Shown here in pieces: positions 1 to 8,362 of a stretch of 64,000 nucleotides of DNA. This stretch comes from an uncultured Ruminococcus sp. (lineage in GTDB: Bacteria > Bacillota > Clostridia > Oscillospirales > Ruminococcaceae), in NCBI GenBank assembly GCA_900538575.1, contig UPZA01000007.1:62001-126000 (forward strand), read 5' to 3'. How positions within the stretch are numbered: the first letter of the stretch is position 1; the number at the start of each line of letters is the position of its first letter. The position numbers and the translations under genes were made by a program. The notes below the pieces were generated by a model, which saw nothing but the letters and a program-made list of their open reading frames with translations, ran no database searches and had not been told where the DNA came from.

Positions 1-697
1 TGCAATTCAGATACTTTTCCGAAATATCTGCATTTCCAAAGCGTATAACCTGTTCAACGATTGTATCGTCAATTTTCACGCCCAGCTTGTCCATTACTGC
101 ATTTTTGGCGGCGATAACGCACTGGTTTACTCCCAGCTTTTCTGTGTAGCACTTACTTTCGACAGGCTTTTTGTTGTTGATATACATAACGTTCATTGTG
201 CCGTTACCGATATCCGCAAGCATATTTACGCCTGTCATTTCGGAAAGTCTGTCAATAACAGCGGTGTAGCCCTGCGGATATACCAAACAGCCTGCAATTT
301 CAATATGGTACGGCTTGTCCTTGTAAACAAAACGCACGTCATTGTTTCGGGTGATATAGCTACGGAAATCCTCACGCTGAGTTTTTACCCAAGTTAGCGG
401 CAGACCTGCGGCAATATGGACTTCCGCTTCGGAAATACCCTGCTGTGAAAGCTCACGGGCAACTGCCATAAGGGTAAAAAGGTAGAAGTCATTATCCTTA
501 GATTTGTCTGCTATAAATGGCTTGTGATTTTCTCCTATACGATAATACATACCGTCATAGAAAAGGATGTTGCCGCCAAAGGTCGGCTCTGTGGTGTAGG
601 CTGTAATGCCTGTCGGGGTTACGGTACTGGCGGTTTTGATGTTGCCATATCCGTGGTCGATACCGATAATTTTTATGCCATTTCTTAATTCCTTCAT
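1..697 (-). CDS. ParM/StbA-like actin-type ATPase (partial, C-terminus off the window)
   Basis: The first 232 codons of an actin-fold ATPase of the plasmid-segregation type, which would polymerise to move element copies apart. An actin phosphate-1 type motif (IGIDHGYGNIK) lies near residues 11-21 and a second one (ADIGNGTMNV) near residue 160, as expected in ParM/StbA relatives. The ATG at 697 overlaps the stop of the small gene upstream in an ATGA, so the two are translationally coupled. The C-terminal part is beyond base 1. Such genes are common on Firmicutes ICEs and plasmids, which fits a mobile element here. Assigned from motifs only. Confidence 0.82.
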   Translation of the reverse strand, partial: MKELRNGIKIIGIDHGYGNIKTASTVTPTGITAYTTEPTFGGNILFYDGMYYRIGENHKPFIADKSKDNDFYLFTLMAVARELSQQGISEAEVHIAAGLPLTWVKTQREDFRSYITRNNDVRFVYKDKPYHIEIAGCLVYPQGYTAVIDRLSEMTGVNMLADIGNGTMNVMYINNKKPVESKCYTEKLGVNQCVIAAKNAVMDKLGVKIDDTIVEQVIRFGNADISEKYLNC

Positions 698-870
698 GCT
701 GATTCCTCCATTATTTCTTCGTTTATCTTATTTTCGAGCAGCTGCAAAATGAGCTGTTCGGGTTTCTTTTCTGCTGTGCTGTCCGCATAGGAGCTTACGA
801 TAAAGGTGACCTTTCCGACCTTTTCGGTATGCTCACAAAGCGGGATATATTTTGTTTCTGTCAATCGCAT
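694..870 (-). CDS. Small protein upstream of parM-like gene
   Basis: A 58-residue acidic protein of unknown function, encoded just before the ParM-like gene with an ATGA overlap. I chose the ATG at 870 because a good ribosome site (GAAAGGAAA) precedes it on the minus strand; an in-frame ATG at 918 lacks one. The tail is rich in Glu, Leu and Lys and may be helical. Small partners encoded beside parM often bind DNA or adapt the filament, but nothing in this sequence proves that role. Confidence 0.6.
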   Translation of the reverse strand: MRLTETKYIPLCEHTEKVGKVTFIVSSYADSTAEKKPEQLILQLLENKINEEIMEESA

Positions 871-901
871 TTTCCTTTCGATATACTTATTCGGTTTGTT
901 T

Positions 902-928
902 GCTATCGCTGCCGGCAAGTCCGATAGC
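902..928 (-). promoter_or_regulatory. Inverted repeat in the leader of the parM operon
   Basis: A 7-bp dyad (GCTATCG / CGATAGC, 13-bp spacer) sits 32 to 58 bases upstream of the chosen start at 870. A TATACT box lies further upstream near 948. It could be an operator or a leader hairpin; only the symmetry is seen. Confidence 0.3.
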
Positions 929-1010
929 GTTTCGCCGTAATTTAAGTATACTACTTCGGGGTGAAAAACACATTGTATGGAAATTGAGAGGAAATTGAGG
1001 GAAATGGGGA

Positions 1011-1048
1011 TAAAAAAATATCACCGTATCTTTTGGATACGATGATAT
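1011..1048 (-). terminator. Rho-independent terminator after the XRE regulator
   Basis: A 13-bp stem (1018-1030 with 1036-1048, one G-U pair, 5-nt loop) is followed on the minus strand by a T-rich run complementary to bases 1011-1018. It lies about 160 bases past the end of the XRE gene. Confidence 0.65.
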
Positions 1049-1098
1049 TAATAAAATCAAAGAATATTTCTTCTCTAATCAATATTCATTTTGCTTTT

Positions 1099-1125
1099 GA
1101 TGTCAAAACAGACATCAGGTCGAAA
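1099..1125. promoter_or_regulatory. Dyad plus 11-bp motif shared with the XRE promoter
   Basis: GATGTC at 1099-1104 is mirrored by GACATC at 1111-1116, and the motif TCAGGTCGAAA (1115-1125) recurs exactly at 1646-1656 on the other side of the XRE gene. Probably a regulator binding site; inferred from repetition only. Confidence 0.4.
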
Positions 1126-1211
1126 AAGTCAGATTGTTGCTTTTCATCATTTTATGTGATATAATGTGATTGGTAGAATAACAAGCATAAAAAGCCATGA
1201 ATGATTTAGTT

Positions 1212-1589
1212 CTATTTGTTTTGATTGGGATTTGTTGCTGAGAGCATCACAATAGTTTGATACAGATAGTGTTTTTTCTCTTTTGATAATGATGATACGA
1301 TATTTACCATGTCACCTAAAGTCATATTTGAGTTTAACTGCGTGTTAAGTTTTGTGTATTCCACTTTACATAAGCATCTTCCTAATAGATAATCAACAGT
1401 AACTTCGAAATAATCTGCAAATTTTGACAGAATCTCAACATTCGGTATAGTGATACCTTGTTCGTAATGCGCTATAGTACCTTCGCTTACATTGAAGATA
1501 CGTGCTAATTCTTTTTGAGTTAATCCTTTATTCCTTCTTAAATCCGACAAGATTTCACCCGTCGTATTATTTATGCTATACTTTTTCAT
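1212..1589 (-). CDS. XRE-family transcriptional regulator
   Basis: A 125-residue DNA-binding protein with a Cro/CI-type helix-turn-helix at about residues 11-66 (LRRNKGLTQKELARIF, then GTIAHYEQGITIPN). The C-terminal 55 residues are of unknown type and may dimerise. The ATG at 1589 is preceded by AAGGAAGTG; an upstream in-frame start lacks a ribosome site. It is divergent from the Agr-type two-component genes, with about 160 bases between the starts, so it may control them or itself. A TATAAT box on the minus strand (1625-1630) lies beside the repeated TCAGGTCGAAA motif. Confidence 0.85.
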   Translation of the reverse strand: MKKYSINNTTGEILSDLRRNKGLTQKELARIFNVSEGTIAHYEQGITIPNVEILSKFADYFEVTVDYLLGRCLCKVEYTKLNTQLNSNMTLGDMVNIVSSLSKEKKHYLYQTIVMLSATNPNQNK

Positions 1590-1645
1590 CTGTTCACTTC
1601 CTTGTGTGGGGATTCTTACTCCAATTATACAGGATAATACAGTTG

Positions 1646-1656
1646 TCAGGTCGAAA
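1646..1656. promoter_or_regulatory. Second copy of TCAGGTCGAAA motif, upstream of the XRE gene
   Basis: An exact 11-base copy of the motif at 1115-1125. It lies about 15 bases upstream of the TATAAT-like box serving the XRE gene, a position suited to autoregulation. Confidence 0.4.
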
Positions 1657-1751
1657 TTGTTATAAATCATAATAGTATTTAATCAAATTCTTTATATATT
1701 GTTATTTACTGTACAGTTGAAAGTATTCACAGTGCGAATCAAGGAGGTTAT

Positions 1752-2486
1752 ATGATAAGAATAGCCGTTTGCGATGATAATACGATTATCCTTAAAAATT
1801 TGCAAAACAGTATTCGTTGCAATTTTTTAAAATATACCGAAGATATTGAGATAAGAACGATAACCAATGGAGCAGTACTGCTTAACGAGCATATGTACGA
1901 GCCTTTTGATGTTATTTTCTTAGATATTGATATGCCCAAGCTCACAGGTTTTGATGTTGCAAAGAAATTAAGGGATACATTCTCGTCTTGCTTTATAATA
2001 TTTGTGACAAGTCACTCTGAGTTAATTTATGAAAGCATGGATTTTCAGCCTTTTCATTTTATCCGCAAAAATTGTAACATTTCTTTAGAAGAAAGCATTC
2101 AGAAAATAGTAAGAAAATTAATTCGTCATATGAAGCAAAACGACAAAATCATTTTAGAAGATGAAATTTCAGGCAGATGTGCAGTATACATAAGAGAAGT
2201 AGCATATATTGAAAGCGATAAACATTATGTATTTTACCACGTTTTAAATAAAGAATTTCCAATAAAAATGAGAGGTGCATTGAAGGATTGCGAGGAAAAA
2301 TATGAGAGTTACGATTTTGTAAAAATTCATAAGCGATATTTAATAAATCTAAGATTTCTATCTGATTTCGATAATAGCAATAATGAAGTTACTTTGGGGT
2401 CTATAAAAACACGACTTCCGATGAGCAAAAACTTTAAAAAGGAAGTTGACGAAAAATACACATTGTTTTTGAGGTCAAAGATATGA
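1752..2486 (+). CDS. LytTR-family response regulator (AgrA-like)
   Basis: A 244-residue regulator with a CheY-like receiver at residues 1-125 and a LytTR DNA-binding domain at about 140-240. The acidic pocket is Asp8/Asp9 and the likely phosphoacceptor is Asp58 in VIFLDIDMP. LytTR proteins bind direct repeats upstream of -35 boxes. The start follows AAGGAGG. The gene overlaps the kinase gene by ATGA. With AgrC, AgrB and AgrD nearby, this is the output arm of a peptide-sensing circuit. Likely targets are the two promoters sharing a motif at 3875 and 4710. Confidence 0.93.
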   Translation: MIRIAVCDDNTIILKNLQNSIRCNFLKYTEDIEIRTITNGAVLLNEHMYEPFDVIFLDIDMPKLTGFDVAKKLRDTFSSCFIIFVTSHSELIYESMDFQPFHFIRKNCNISLEESIQKIVRKLIRHMKQNDKIILEDEISGRCAVYIREVAYIESDKHYVFYHVLNKEFPIKMRGALKDCEEKYESYDFVKIHKRYLINLRFLSDFDNSNNEVTLGSIKTRLPMSKNFKKEVDEKYTLFLRSKI

Positions 2487-3814
2487 GCGATGTTTTATGG
2501 GCATTATTTGAGGTAGCGGTCAATTTCTTTCAAGGTTTTATTTTAGTATATTTTGCATATGATTTCTTGGGAGATAAGAACAACAAGAAGTTTTTTCAGA
2601 GTAACGGCGTACTGTACGGCGTGATTTTAGCTGTCCTTATTTCTGTTATGAATAAACTTACTGTTTTTGAGCATTTTTATGCATTGCTTTATGTAGGTGT
2701 AATTTTTATATACGCTTGTTTTAGCCTTAAGGGGAAATTACTTGGCAAGGCATTTGTTTCTATTTTTTCAATTTTGATTATGCTGGTTTCGGCAGCTTTT
2801 ACATCTAACCTCTTTGCCTTGTTTTTCGACACAACCTTGAACCTAATTTTGTCTGATTATAGCATTGAGCGCTTAATAGCAGTTATAACTACTCAGTTGT
2901 TGATTATTTATATGATTTCTTTATCCTTGAAAATTATGAGAAATATCAAAAAGAATACAGATTCGCTGGCTGCTGGAGAATATATACTAATTTCGGTTGT
3001 TTTATTTATCAGTATAACAATAGGGACATTTCTTAATTTTATCTCGTTGGAGAACATTTCTCATAACGGACGCATTTTTATAGTTCTTGTTTTTGCAGGA
3101 ATTATTTTAATCAATGTGACTGTAAGTTACTTAATCGTTGATTTAAGTAAAAAGAATGAAGCTGTCCGTGAAAATGAAATTCTGCGATTACAACAAGAAT
3201 ACAACAGACAATTCATTTCCAGTGCTAATAATGAGTATGTTGTCATAAAAAAACTTCGCCATGATTTTAAAGATAGTTGTTCGGCGATTTATACATTATT
3301 AGAGAATGGCAATATTGCTCAAGCTAAAAGCTATACACAAGAATACTTGGGTGAATTAATCGAAAAAGAAATATTTGTTCACACTAATAACGATATCGTA
3401 AATGCGCTTATCAATTCAAAATTAACAGAAGCCAAAACATTTGGAATACAGTGTGTTTGTCTTTCAGTTTCAGATTTCTCTGATATTGCTGATATAGATT
3501 TATTTAGGCTATTATCCAATATGATTCAAAATGCAATAACTGCTACCGCTAAGATAGAATGCAAAAGCAAACAAATATATTTGAAAATCACTTCTGACGA
3601 ATATAAATACGAATTTAGTATAAAAAATACTATAGAAAAATCAGTCTTATCCGATAATCCAGAACTTATAACCAGTAAAAAAGATAAATCGTATCATGGC
3701 TATGGGGTTAGTATAATTAAAGATATTTCAAAAAAATATCTCGGAAAAGCAAGCTTTTATGAAGAAGATGACAATTTCTGTTGTCATGTTATTCTCAAAC
3801 GACATAAAAATTAA
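2483..3814 (+). CDS. Membrane sensor histidine kinase of the AgrC/GHKL type
   Basis: A 443-residue kinase with about six membrane segments in the first 225 residues and a cytoplasmic catalytic part. The likely phosphorylated histidine is His260 in LRHDFKD, the form seen in HPK10 (AgrC-like) kinases. A GHKL ATPase region follows, with an N-box (LLSNMIQNAITA) and a glycine motif (YHGYGVSIIKDI). It should sense the processed peptide made from the 4556 gene and phosphorylate the regulator encoded just before it. A strong terminator follows, so the receptor pair and the agrBD genes are separate transcripts. Confidence 0.92.
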   Translation: MSDVLWALFEVAVNFFQGFILVYFAYDFLGDKNNKKFFQSNGVLYGVILAVLISVMNKLTVFEHFYALLYVGVIFIYACFSLKGKLLGKAFVSIFSILIMLVSAAFTSNLFALFFDTTLNLILSDYSIERLIAVITTQLLIIYMISLSLKIMRNIKKNTDSLAAGEYILISVVLFISITIGTFLNFISLENISHNGRIFIVLVFAGIILINVTVSYLIVDLSKKNEAVRENEILRLQQEYNRQFISSANNEYVVIKKLRHDFKDSCSAIYTLLENGNIAQAKSYTQEYLGELIEKEIFVHTNNDIVNALINSKLTEAKTFGIQCVCLSVSDFSDIADIDLFRLLSNMIQNAITATAKIECKSKQIYLKITSDEYKYEFSIKNTIEKSVLSDNPELITSKKDKSYHGYGVSIIKDISKKYLGKASFYEEDDNFCCHVILKRHKN

Positions 3815-3820
3815 TATTCA

Positions 3821-3851
3821 AAAGCTGTTGTTGTATGCAACAGCTTTTTTT
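3821..3851 (+). terminator. Terminator after the kinase gene
   Basis: A perfect 10-bp stem (AAAGCTGTTG / CAACAGCTTT) with a 7-nt loop followed by a run of Ts. Confidence 0.85.
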
Positions 3852-3874
3852 ATGTTACTCATTACTACATGTTA

Positions 3875-3939
3875 TTTCGTGCCTAGAATTTGCACGATTT
3901 GCCAATTATCTTGACTTTTCGATTTTAATTGCGTAAACT
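3875..3939 (+). promoter_or_regulatory. agrBD promoter with putative LytTR operator
   Basis: The -35 box TTGACT (3911-3916) and -10 box TAAACT (3934-3939) are 17 bp apart. Directly upstream lies an element (3875-3910) with CGTGCC, GCACG and TGCCAATT blocks. The TGCC cores are 20 bp apart, about two helical turns, which suits a LytTR dimer. The same element with the same spacing to the -35 recurs at 4710. Confidence 0.75.
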
Positions 3940-3966
3940 GAACTTACAAAAAGAGGGTGATTTCAA

Positions 3967-4544
3967 ATGATGCAAGTACTAAGCAAAATTATATTAAACT
4001 ACCTAATAAAACAAGAAGTAATTAACAATACAAGCGAGGACAGAGAATTTTATCAATATGGTATTGAGATAACAATATCATCACTGTTAAATATAATTTT
4101 GGTTGTTACACTAGGGACAATATTTAATGCATTTTTCGAAAGCCTCGTTTTCTTATTGTGTTTTATTATCATAAGACAATTTACAGGTGGATACCATGCC
4201 GAATCATATTTCAAATGCAATCTTTCGTTCTGCATATTGTTTTTGATAACTCTTTTTATAAATAACGTAATTTACTTGTGTTCAGTACCTATACTGCCAT
4301 TTTAATAACATTTGCGTGTACTAGTATAATAGCTTTCTATTGTCCTATAGAACATAAAAATAAGCCTATTCCTACTAATCGAAGGAAATTACATAAAATT
4401 ATGTCGATATTACTGAGTTTATCCTACGGAATCGTTGGTACAACATTAACAGTATTATCAAATAAATACGGAGTTCTGATATTACTGACATTGTTATTAG
4501 TAACAGTTTTAGTAGTTACAGCAATCGTCAAAAAGGGGGGGTGA
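3967..4544 (+). pseudogene. AgrB-like peptide-processing membrane protease, frameshifted
   Basis: AgrB is a membrane cysteine protease that trims and exports the AgrD peptide. The first part (3967-4305, 112 residues) has the catalytic region GGYHAESYFKC with the His and Cys expected of AgrB. The second part (to 4544) carries the conserved CPIEHKNKP segment and the last membrane helices, but in the -1 frame. The two join in the region 4250-4280, which has short T runs, and together give about 190 residues, the normal AgrB length. A one-base loss explains it. I see no in-frame slippery heptamer, so programmed frameshifting is unlikely. It may be a true mutation or a read error. Confidence 0.85.
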
Positions 4545-4555
4545 AAGAATTGAAG

Positions 4556-4675
4556 ATGAAAACCAAAACTGCCACTGCAATAAAGGCTGTTGCAGGTAAG
4601 ATGGCAAAGATTTCATGTAACGCAGCTTCGATTTGGGGCATGTATCAGCCTAAAGAACCAAAAATGAAAAAGTAA
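4556..4675 (+). CDS. AgrD-like cyclic lactone autoinducer peptide precursor
   Basis: A 39-residue precursor lying 11 bases after the AgrB reading frame. It has an amphipathic, Lys/Ala-rich N-terminal leader, then a single Cys (residue 21), a core NAASIWGMY, and a C-terminal recognition tail YQPKEP, which is the hallmark of AgrD-family precursors. The mature signal is probably a thiolactone ring closed on Cys21, but the exact ends cannot be read from sequence. A TTG at 4550 is an alternative start. The run of Gs before it gives a ribosome site. It shares the promoter at 3911-3939 with agrB. Confidence 0.88.
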   Translation: MKTKTATAIKAVAGKMAKISCNAASIWGMYQPKEPKMKK

Positions 4676-4709
4676 GTAGCAAAACAACTATTCTCATCAC
4701 AAAAAACAT

Positions 4710-4774
4710 TTTCGTGCCTATAATTTGCACGTTGTGCCAATTCGCTTGACAATGTATATGTTTTTTTGTAAAAT
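4710..4774 (+). promoter_or_regulatory. Promoter of the secreted-protein gene with the same operator as agrBD
   Basis: TTGACA (4746-4751) and TAAAAT (4769-4774) are 17 bp apart. The element at 4710-4745 matches that at 3875-3910 in nearly every position, including the CGTGC-N9/10-GCACG dyad and the TGCCAATT block, and starts exactly 36 bp before the -35 in both. This ties the secreted protein to the quorum circuit. Confidence 0.78.
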
Positions 4775-4805
4775 GAGAAAAAACAAATTTTAGGAGGAAT
4801 TTACA

Positions 4806-5228
4806 ATGAAAAAGACTTTTAAAAGAACAATGGCTGCTTTATTAGCAACCGCAACTATGGCTGTTGGAGTTGGTGGCATAAGCGCAAGTGCAACAAGTTG
4901 GGAAGCATCACATGTTAATGTTTCAGGAGCACCATCAAGTGAAAGCACCACCGATTATATTACAGTTGCACACAGATCAGCAGGTGCAAAGGCTGTTTGT
5001 AATTATAATAGTCATTCTAATACAACAGCAGATACAGGATATACATATATCAATTGTACCAATTACACGATGACACAGGTAAAAATAGAAAATACCGCTT
5101 CAAAAACTTGTAAGCCTTCTGTTGGTTCACCTACAACTGATATATCAGTAAGTTACAAGGTGTCAGCATCTACACCTACTTCTAATGATGTTTTCTGGAC
5201 AAGGGGTAATATCACAAAGATCAGTTAA
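4806..5228 (+). CDS. Secreted 140-residue protein, quorum-controlled, unknown family
   Basis: It has a clear Sec signal peptide (basic start, hydrophobic stretch, ASA-T cleavage near residue 29) and a mature part of about 110 residues rich in Ser, Thr and Asn, with three cysteines (in AVCNY, INCTN and KTCKP). I do not recognise the family. A lactococcin-972-like bacteriocin was considered, but I could not match its pattern. The gene has a strong ribosome site, its own Agr-type promoter and its own terminator, so it is made alone and probably in large amounts. The lipoprotein and ABC exporter that follow suggest immunity or export. A bacteriocin or surface-modifying role is a guess. Confidence 0.85.
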   Translation: MKKTFKRTMAALLATATMAVGVGGISASATSWEASHVNVSGAPSSESTTDYITVAHRSAGAKAVCNYNSHSNTTADTGYTYINCTNYTMTQVKIENTASKTCKPSVGSPTTDISVSYKVSASTPTSNDVFWTRGNITKIS

Positions 5229-5236
5229 ATTGATAG

Positions 5237-5274
5237 TGCGACAATAGTGAGTGAATTCATTATTGTCGCATTTT
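5237..5274 (+). terminator. Terminator after the secreted-protein gene
   Basis: A perfect 10-bp stem (TGCGACAATA / TATTGTCGCA, 14-nt loop) followed by TTTT. It separates the secreted-protein message from the lipoprotein-ABC operon, or gives a partial read-through step. Confidence 0.8.
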
Positions 5275-5293
5275 CGAAACTAGGAGGGTAAAT

Positions 5294-6604
5294 ATGAAAA
5301 CTAAAGTGATAAGTTTGATATCTGTTTTTTTACTAACATGCTTGTCTGGTTGTACAAATAATACATCTGTTTCAGATAAACATACCGGAAATGAAACTGT
5401 TTCTTTGTCTGCATTATCAATAAATATTGAAAATATTACTGATAAGGTTAATTCTCTTCCCAATATGCAAATTTCTGACAAAATTGAGATTCATATACCT
5501 TACGACGTTTCTCATGTATATGAATATAAAACAGAAACACAGTTAGATGCCAATATGGAAAACTACTATAATGATTTTATAAAAATGTTTGAATACTTGT
5601 TTCCAGAACATGAAATTAACAATGATTTTTTGTTTTATATTGGTGGAAACTCTGAACTTAAGTATGATGATAATGGAAATATAGCACAGAATTTTAATAA
5701 AGTCAGTGACTGGTATAATAAGCTTATCGACGGAGAAGAAGGACGAGTAAATTTTTTATATGACGAAACATGGTTTCGCGATATGACCGAATGGAAAGAA
5801 CCAGTTTGCTTTGAAGTCGGTAATCCAATCGGATGTGGGTATGCCGTAATAAATAAAGGAAAAACCGTAGAATTAAATAATAGTAAGATATATGACGATA
5901 CACTTAATGCGGAAAGATATCCATTGCTCGAAAGCTACGACCCTGCTGATTGGTTAGAATATGTTGGCACATATCCTCCTGATAGCATGGAAAGTTTCAA
6001 GCTTTCTGATACTGATATTACAATTAACGATGCTGTTATTTTTTTTGAAGAATATATAAACGAATTACCATACCCTAAAACATCAAACACTAAAACCGTA
6101 GTTGTTGATGTAGATGTATACAAGGTTTCGGAAGATATATATGGTTATAATTTTTTAACAACCAAGGAATATCAAGGTATTACATTTGACTATATGAAGT
6201 CAGGAACAGTACACTCAAAATTTGAAGAATATACAATCACAATTGGCAATGCGTTTATGGTTGAAAGTAATGATATTGATATAGTTTATGGATATTACCG
6301 ATTACAGAATGTTGTTTCTGAGAAATCCTATAATGATATTGTTACAATTAATACAGCAGCTGAACATATAAGTCAAGAAATGACAGATGGCGTTGTTTTT
6401 GAAATACAAAAAATCGAATTAGTATATGCAGAGATTCCCACTAAAACAAGTGAAGGTTATATTGATATTGAAAATCCATCAAGTAGTGTTTCTCCTGCGT
6501 GGAAATTTACACTATATAATTCAAATGATAATTTAAGATATGTTTGCTACCTTGATGCTATAGACGGTGAAAACTTCAGATATTACACATCACCTGCCAG
6601 TTAG
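5294..6604 (+). CDS. Lipoprotein, 436 residues, with PepSY-like C-terminal segment
   Basis: It has a lipoprotein signal (lipobox LSGC, Cys20), so the mature protein is tethered outside the membrane. The rest is acidic and unlike any family I can name with confidence. The C-terminal segment (SPAWKFTLYN, then YVCYLDAIDGENF) resembles the closing strand pattern of PepSY/YycI-like extracellular modules. It is followed after 11 bases by the ABC permease, so it forms an operon with the exporter. It could be an accessory or immunity lipoprotein for the secreted protein encoded just before; that is inference from position. Confidence 0.82.
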   Translation: MKTKVISLISVFLLTCLSGCTNNTSVSDKHTGNETVSLSALSINIENITDKVNSLPNMQISDKIEIHIPYDVSHVYEYKTETQLDANMENYYNDFIKMFEYLFPEHEINNDFLFYIGGNSELKYDDNGNIAQNFNKVSDWYNKLIDGEEGRVNFLYDETWFRDMTEWKEPVCFEVGNPIGCGYAVINKGKTVELNNSKIYDDTLNAERYPLLESYDPADWLEYVGTYPPDSMESFKLSDTDITINDAVIFFEEYINELPYPKTSNTKTVVVDVDVYKVSEDIYGYNFLTTKEYQGITFDYMKSGTVHSKFEEYTITIGNAFMVESNDIDIVYGYYRLQNVVSEKSYNDIVTINTAAEHISQEMTDGVVFEIQKIELVYAEIPTKTSEGYIDIENPSSSVSPAWKFTLYNSNDNLRYVCYLDAIDGENFRYYTSPAS

Positions 6605-6615
6605 GAGTAAGCATA

Positions 6616-7509
6616 ATGATATTTCGAAATATAAAAGCAAATTTTTATAAGATACTAACAGGCTATGGATTCTATCTGTGTGTTCTTTTTACTACTGTTC
6701 TTTGTTTCTCAGCAAACATATATGAGAATCCTCAGAATATGGACAAATATTCGGCGATTAAATCGCTGATAGTATTTGACATAGACTTTATGCTCTCCGA
6801 TATAAGCTTTTGCTCATTTGAAGTTATGAGAAAGGGTGTAGGTGGCTGGCTTTCATTATTTATTCCGATGATTTCTGCTTTTGCATTTGTGCCGCTTGTT
6901 TGTGACGAATATGAAGCAAAATCAATACGCTTTGAAATTTTTCGTTCATCAAAGTTATGTTACTATACCTCAAAATTTATTACTGCATGTATATGTGGAG
7001 GACTTGCAGTAATGCTTGGGTTTGGCTTGTTTACACTGACTGAATATGCCTTATTTCCAGATATAAGCGAGTATGAACAGGGATTAATCGACAGTTATCA
7101 TGAAACACTGAGTTATCAGTATCCAGATATTACGCAAAACTTATATGCCACTATTATATCAAAACAATTAATTTATATGTTCTTTTATGGTATGGTAAGT
7201 GTTGCACCTGCTATAATGCTGACAAGCATAATTCGCAACAAATATCTAGTGCTCTGCATACCGTTTTTCTTGAAATATGTTCTCAATCAATCCTGCGTTA
7301 AAATACAATCACAGGCACTTAGCAATTATGAAACGGTGGACATGAGCCTTTTGAAATTTGTATCTGTTATTAATCCAGATGCACTTTCGTATCTTTCAGA
7401 GTATGGCAGTGATAAAAAACTTGTGCTTATTTACAGCGGATTTATTATACTCTTTTCTTTTGTATTTTATCTGACAATGTGCATAAGGAGGAACGACTGT
7501 GGTGAATAA
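6616..7509 (+). CDS. ABC-2 type exporter permease, first subunit
   Basis: A 297-residue membrane protein with about six hydrophobic segments (near 15-35, 72-92, 118-138, 180-205, 208-225 and 268-290) and a large extracytoplasmic loop after the first. The arrangement is like the permeases of lantibiotic-immunity and bacitracin-type exporters. It overlaps the second permease by 11 bases, and the ATPase follows, giving a complete three-gene transporter. The substrate is unknown; the neighbouring secreted protein is the obvious candidate. Confidence 0.82.
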   Translation: MIFRNIKANFYKILTGYGFYLCVLFTTVLCFSANIYENPQNMDKYSAIKSLIVFDIDFMLSDISFCSFEVMRKGVGGWLSLFIPMISAFAFVPLVCDEYEAKSIRFEIFRSSKLCYYTSKFITACICGGLAVMLGFGLFTLTEYALFPDISEYEQGLIDSYHETLSYQYPDITQNLYATIISKQLIYMFFYGMVSVAPAIMLTSIIRNKYLVLCIPFFLKYVLNQSCVKIQSQALSNYETVDMSLLKFVSVINPDALSYLSEYGSDKKLVLIYSGFIILFSFVFYLTMCIRRNDCGE

Positions 7510-8362
7510 GAACATAAAATGCATACTTGCGGTTGCAAGAAGCGAATATGTGAAATGGATTTCCAACCCCAGAATAATAATAATCGGTGTTCTGTTAATT
7601 TTTATGCATACTCTTGCCGTAGAACCGCTACTTGAACGAGCCGACAAAATTGGATTGCCTCTTGACATACTTGAGCCATTTGCGGCGATAGGGAACTCAG
7701 GTATGCTTGTTATGCTGATGCCGTGTGTCTTTTTGTTACTTATCAGCGACTATCCGAAAATGACAGGTAATACTTTATTTTTCGTACAACGAACAGGACG
7801 ATGGAATTGGTTTGTTGGACAGATTGTTTTTATGATATATGCAATTATTACCTTTTTAATTGCAATTTTAATTGGAAGCGTGCTTATTTCAAAAGGAGAT
7901 ATTACAGGAACGTGGAGTGATGTTATCACCAAGTATGATGCAAAATTCCCAAATGAAGCAGGTAGCTTCACTTCCCAACTGATTCCGTCAAATCTTTATA
8001 ATCAGATAACTCTTCCCTCTGCAATAATACATACAATTATTCTTATGGCGGCATATATGTTCTTGCTTGCTATGGTAATTTATTTTTTCAAACTTATCCA
8101 TATTCAGTCATTTGGACTTTTTGCAGCTGTTTTTGTTGTAGCAACGGGTGTGATTACCTGCTCACTCAAGTCTGAAACGATGTGGGCGTTTCCTATGGCA
8201 AACACAATAGTTTGGCTTCATTACGATGAAATTTTAAAGGAACCCAATTTTCCAGTTTGGTGCTCCTATCTTTATTTTGGAATAGCAATAATGGTTGTTG
8301 TTATACTAAACATAATAGCAATAAAACGCCTTGAATTCCTAAACATTGAAATGGTGGAATGA
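7499..8362 (+). CDS. ABC-2 type exporter permease, second subunit
   Basis: A 287-residue membrane protein with about six hydrophobic segments. It starts with GTG at 7499, eight bases after AAGGAGG; a GTG at 7502 is an alternative. It overlaps the preceding permease by 11 bases and the ATPase gene by ATGA. With its partner it should form the membrane channel of an asymmetric ABC exporter. Confidence 0.82.
   Translation: MVNKNIKCILAVARSEYVKWISNPRIIIIGVLLIFMHTLAVEPLLERADKIGLPLDILEPFAAIGNSGMLVMLMPCVFLLLISDYPKMTGNTLFFVQRTGRWNWFVGQIVFMIYAIITFLIAILIGSVLISKGDITGTWSDVITKYDAKFPNEAGSFTSQLIPSNLYNQITLPSAIIHTIILMAAYMFLLAMVIYFFKLIHIQSFGLFAAVFVVATGVITCSLKSETMWAFPMANTIVWLHYDEILKEPNFPVWCSYLYFGIAIMVVVILNIIAIKRLEFLNIEMVE

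Noticed and set aside
4230..4310. Programmed -1 frameshift in agrB
   Set aside because: No X-XXY-YYZ heptamer lies in the correct frame and no clear downstream stem or knot was seen. A lost base is simpler.
4806..5228. Lactococcin-972-family bacteriocin
   Set aside because: The length, Cys content and neighbouring exporter set differ from what I know of that family, and no matching pattern was found in the mature part.
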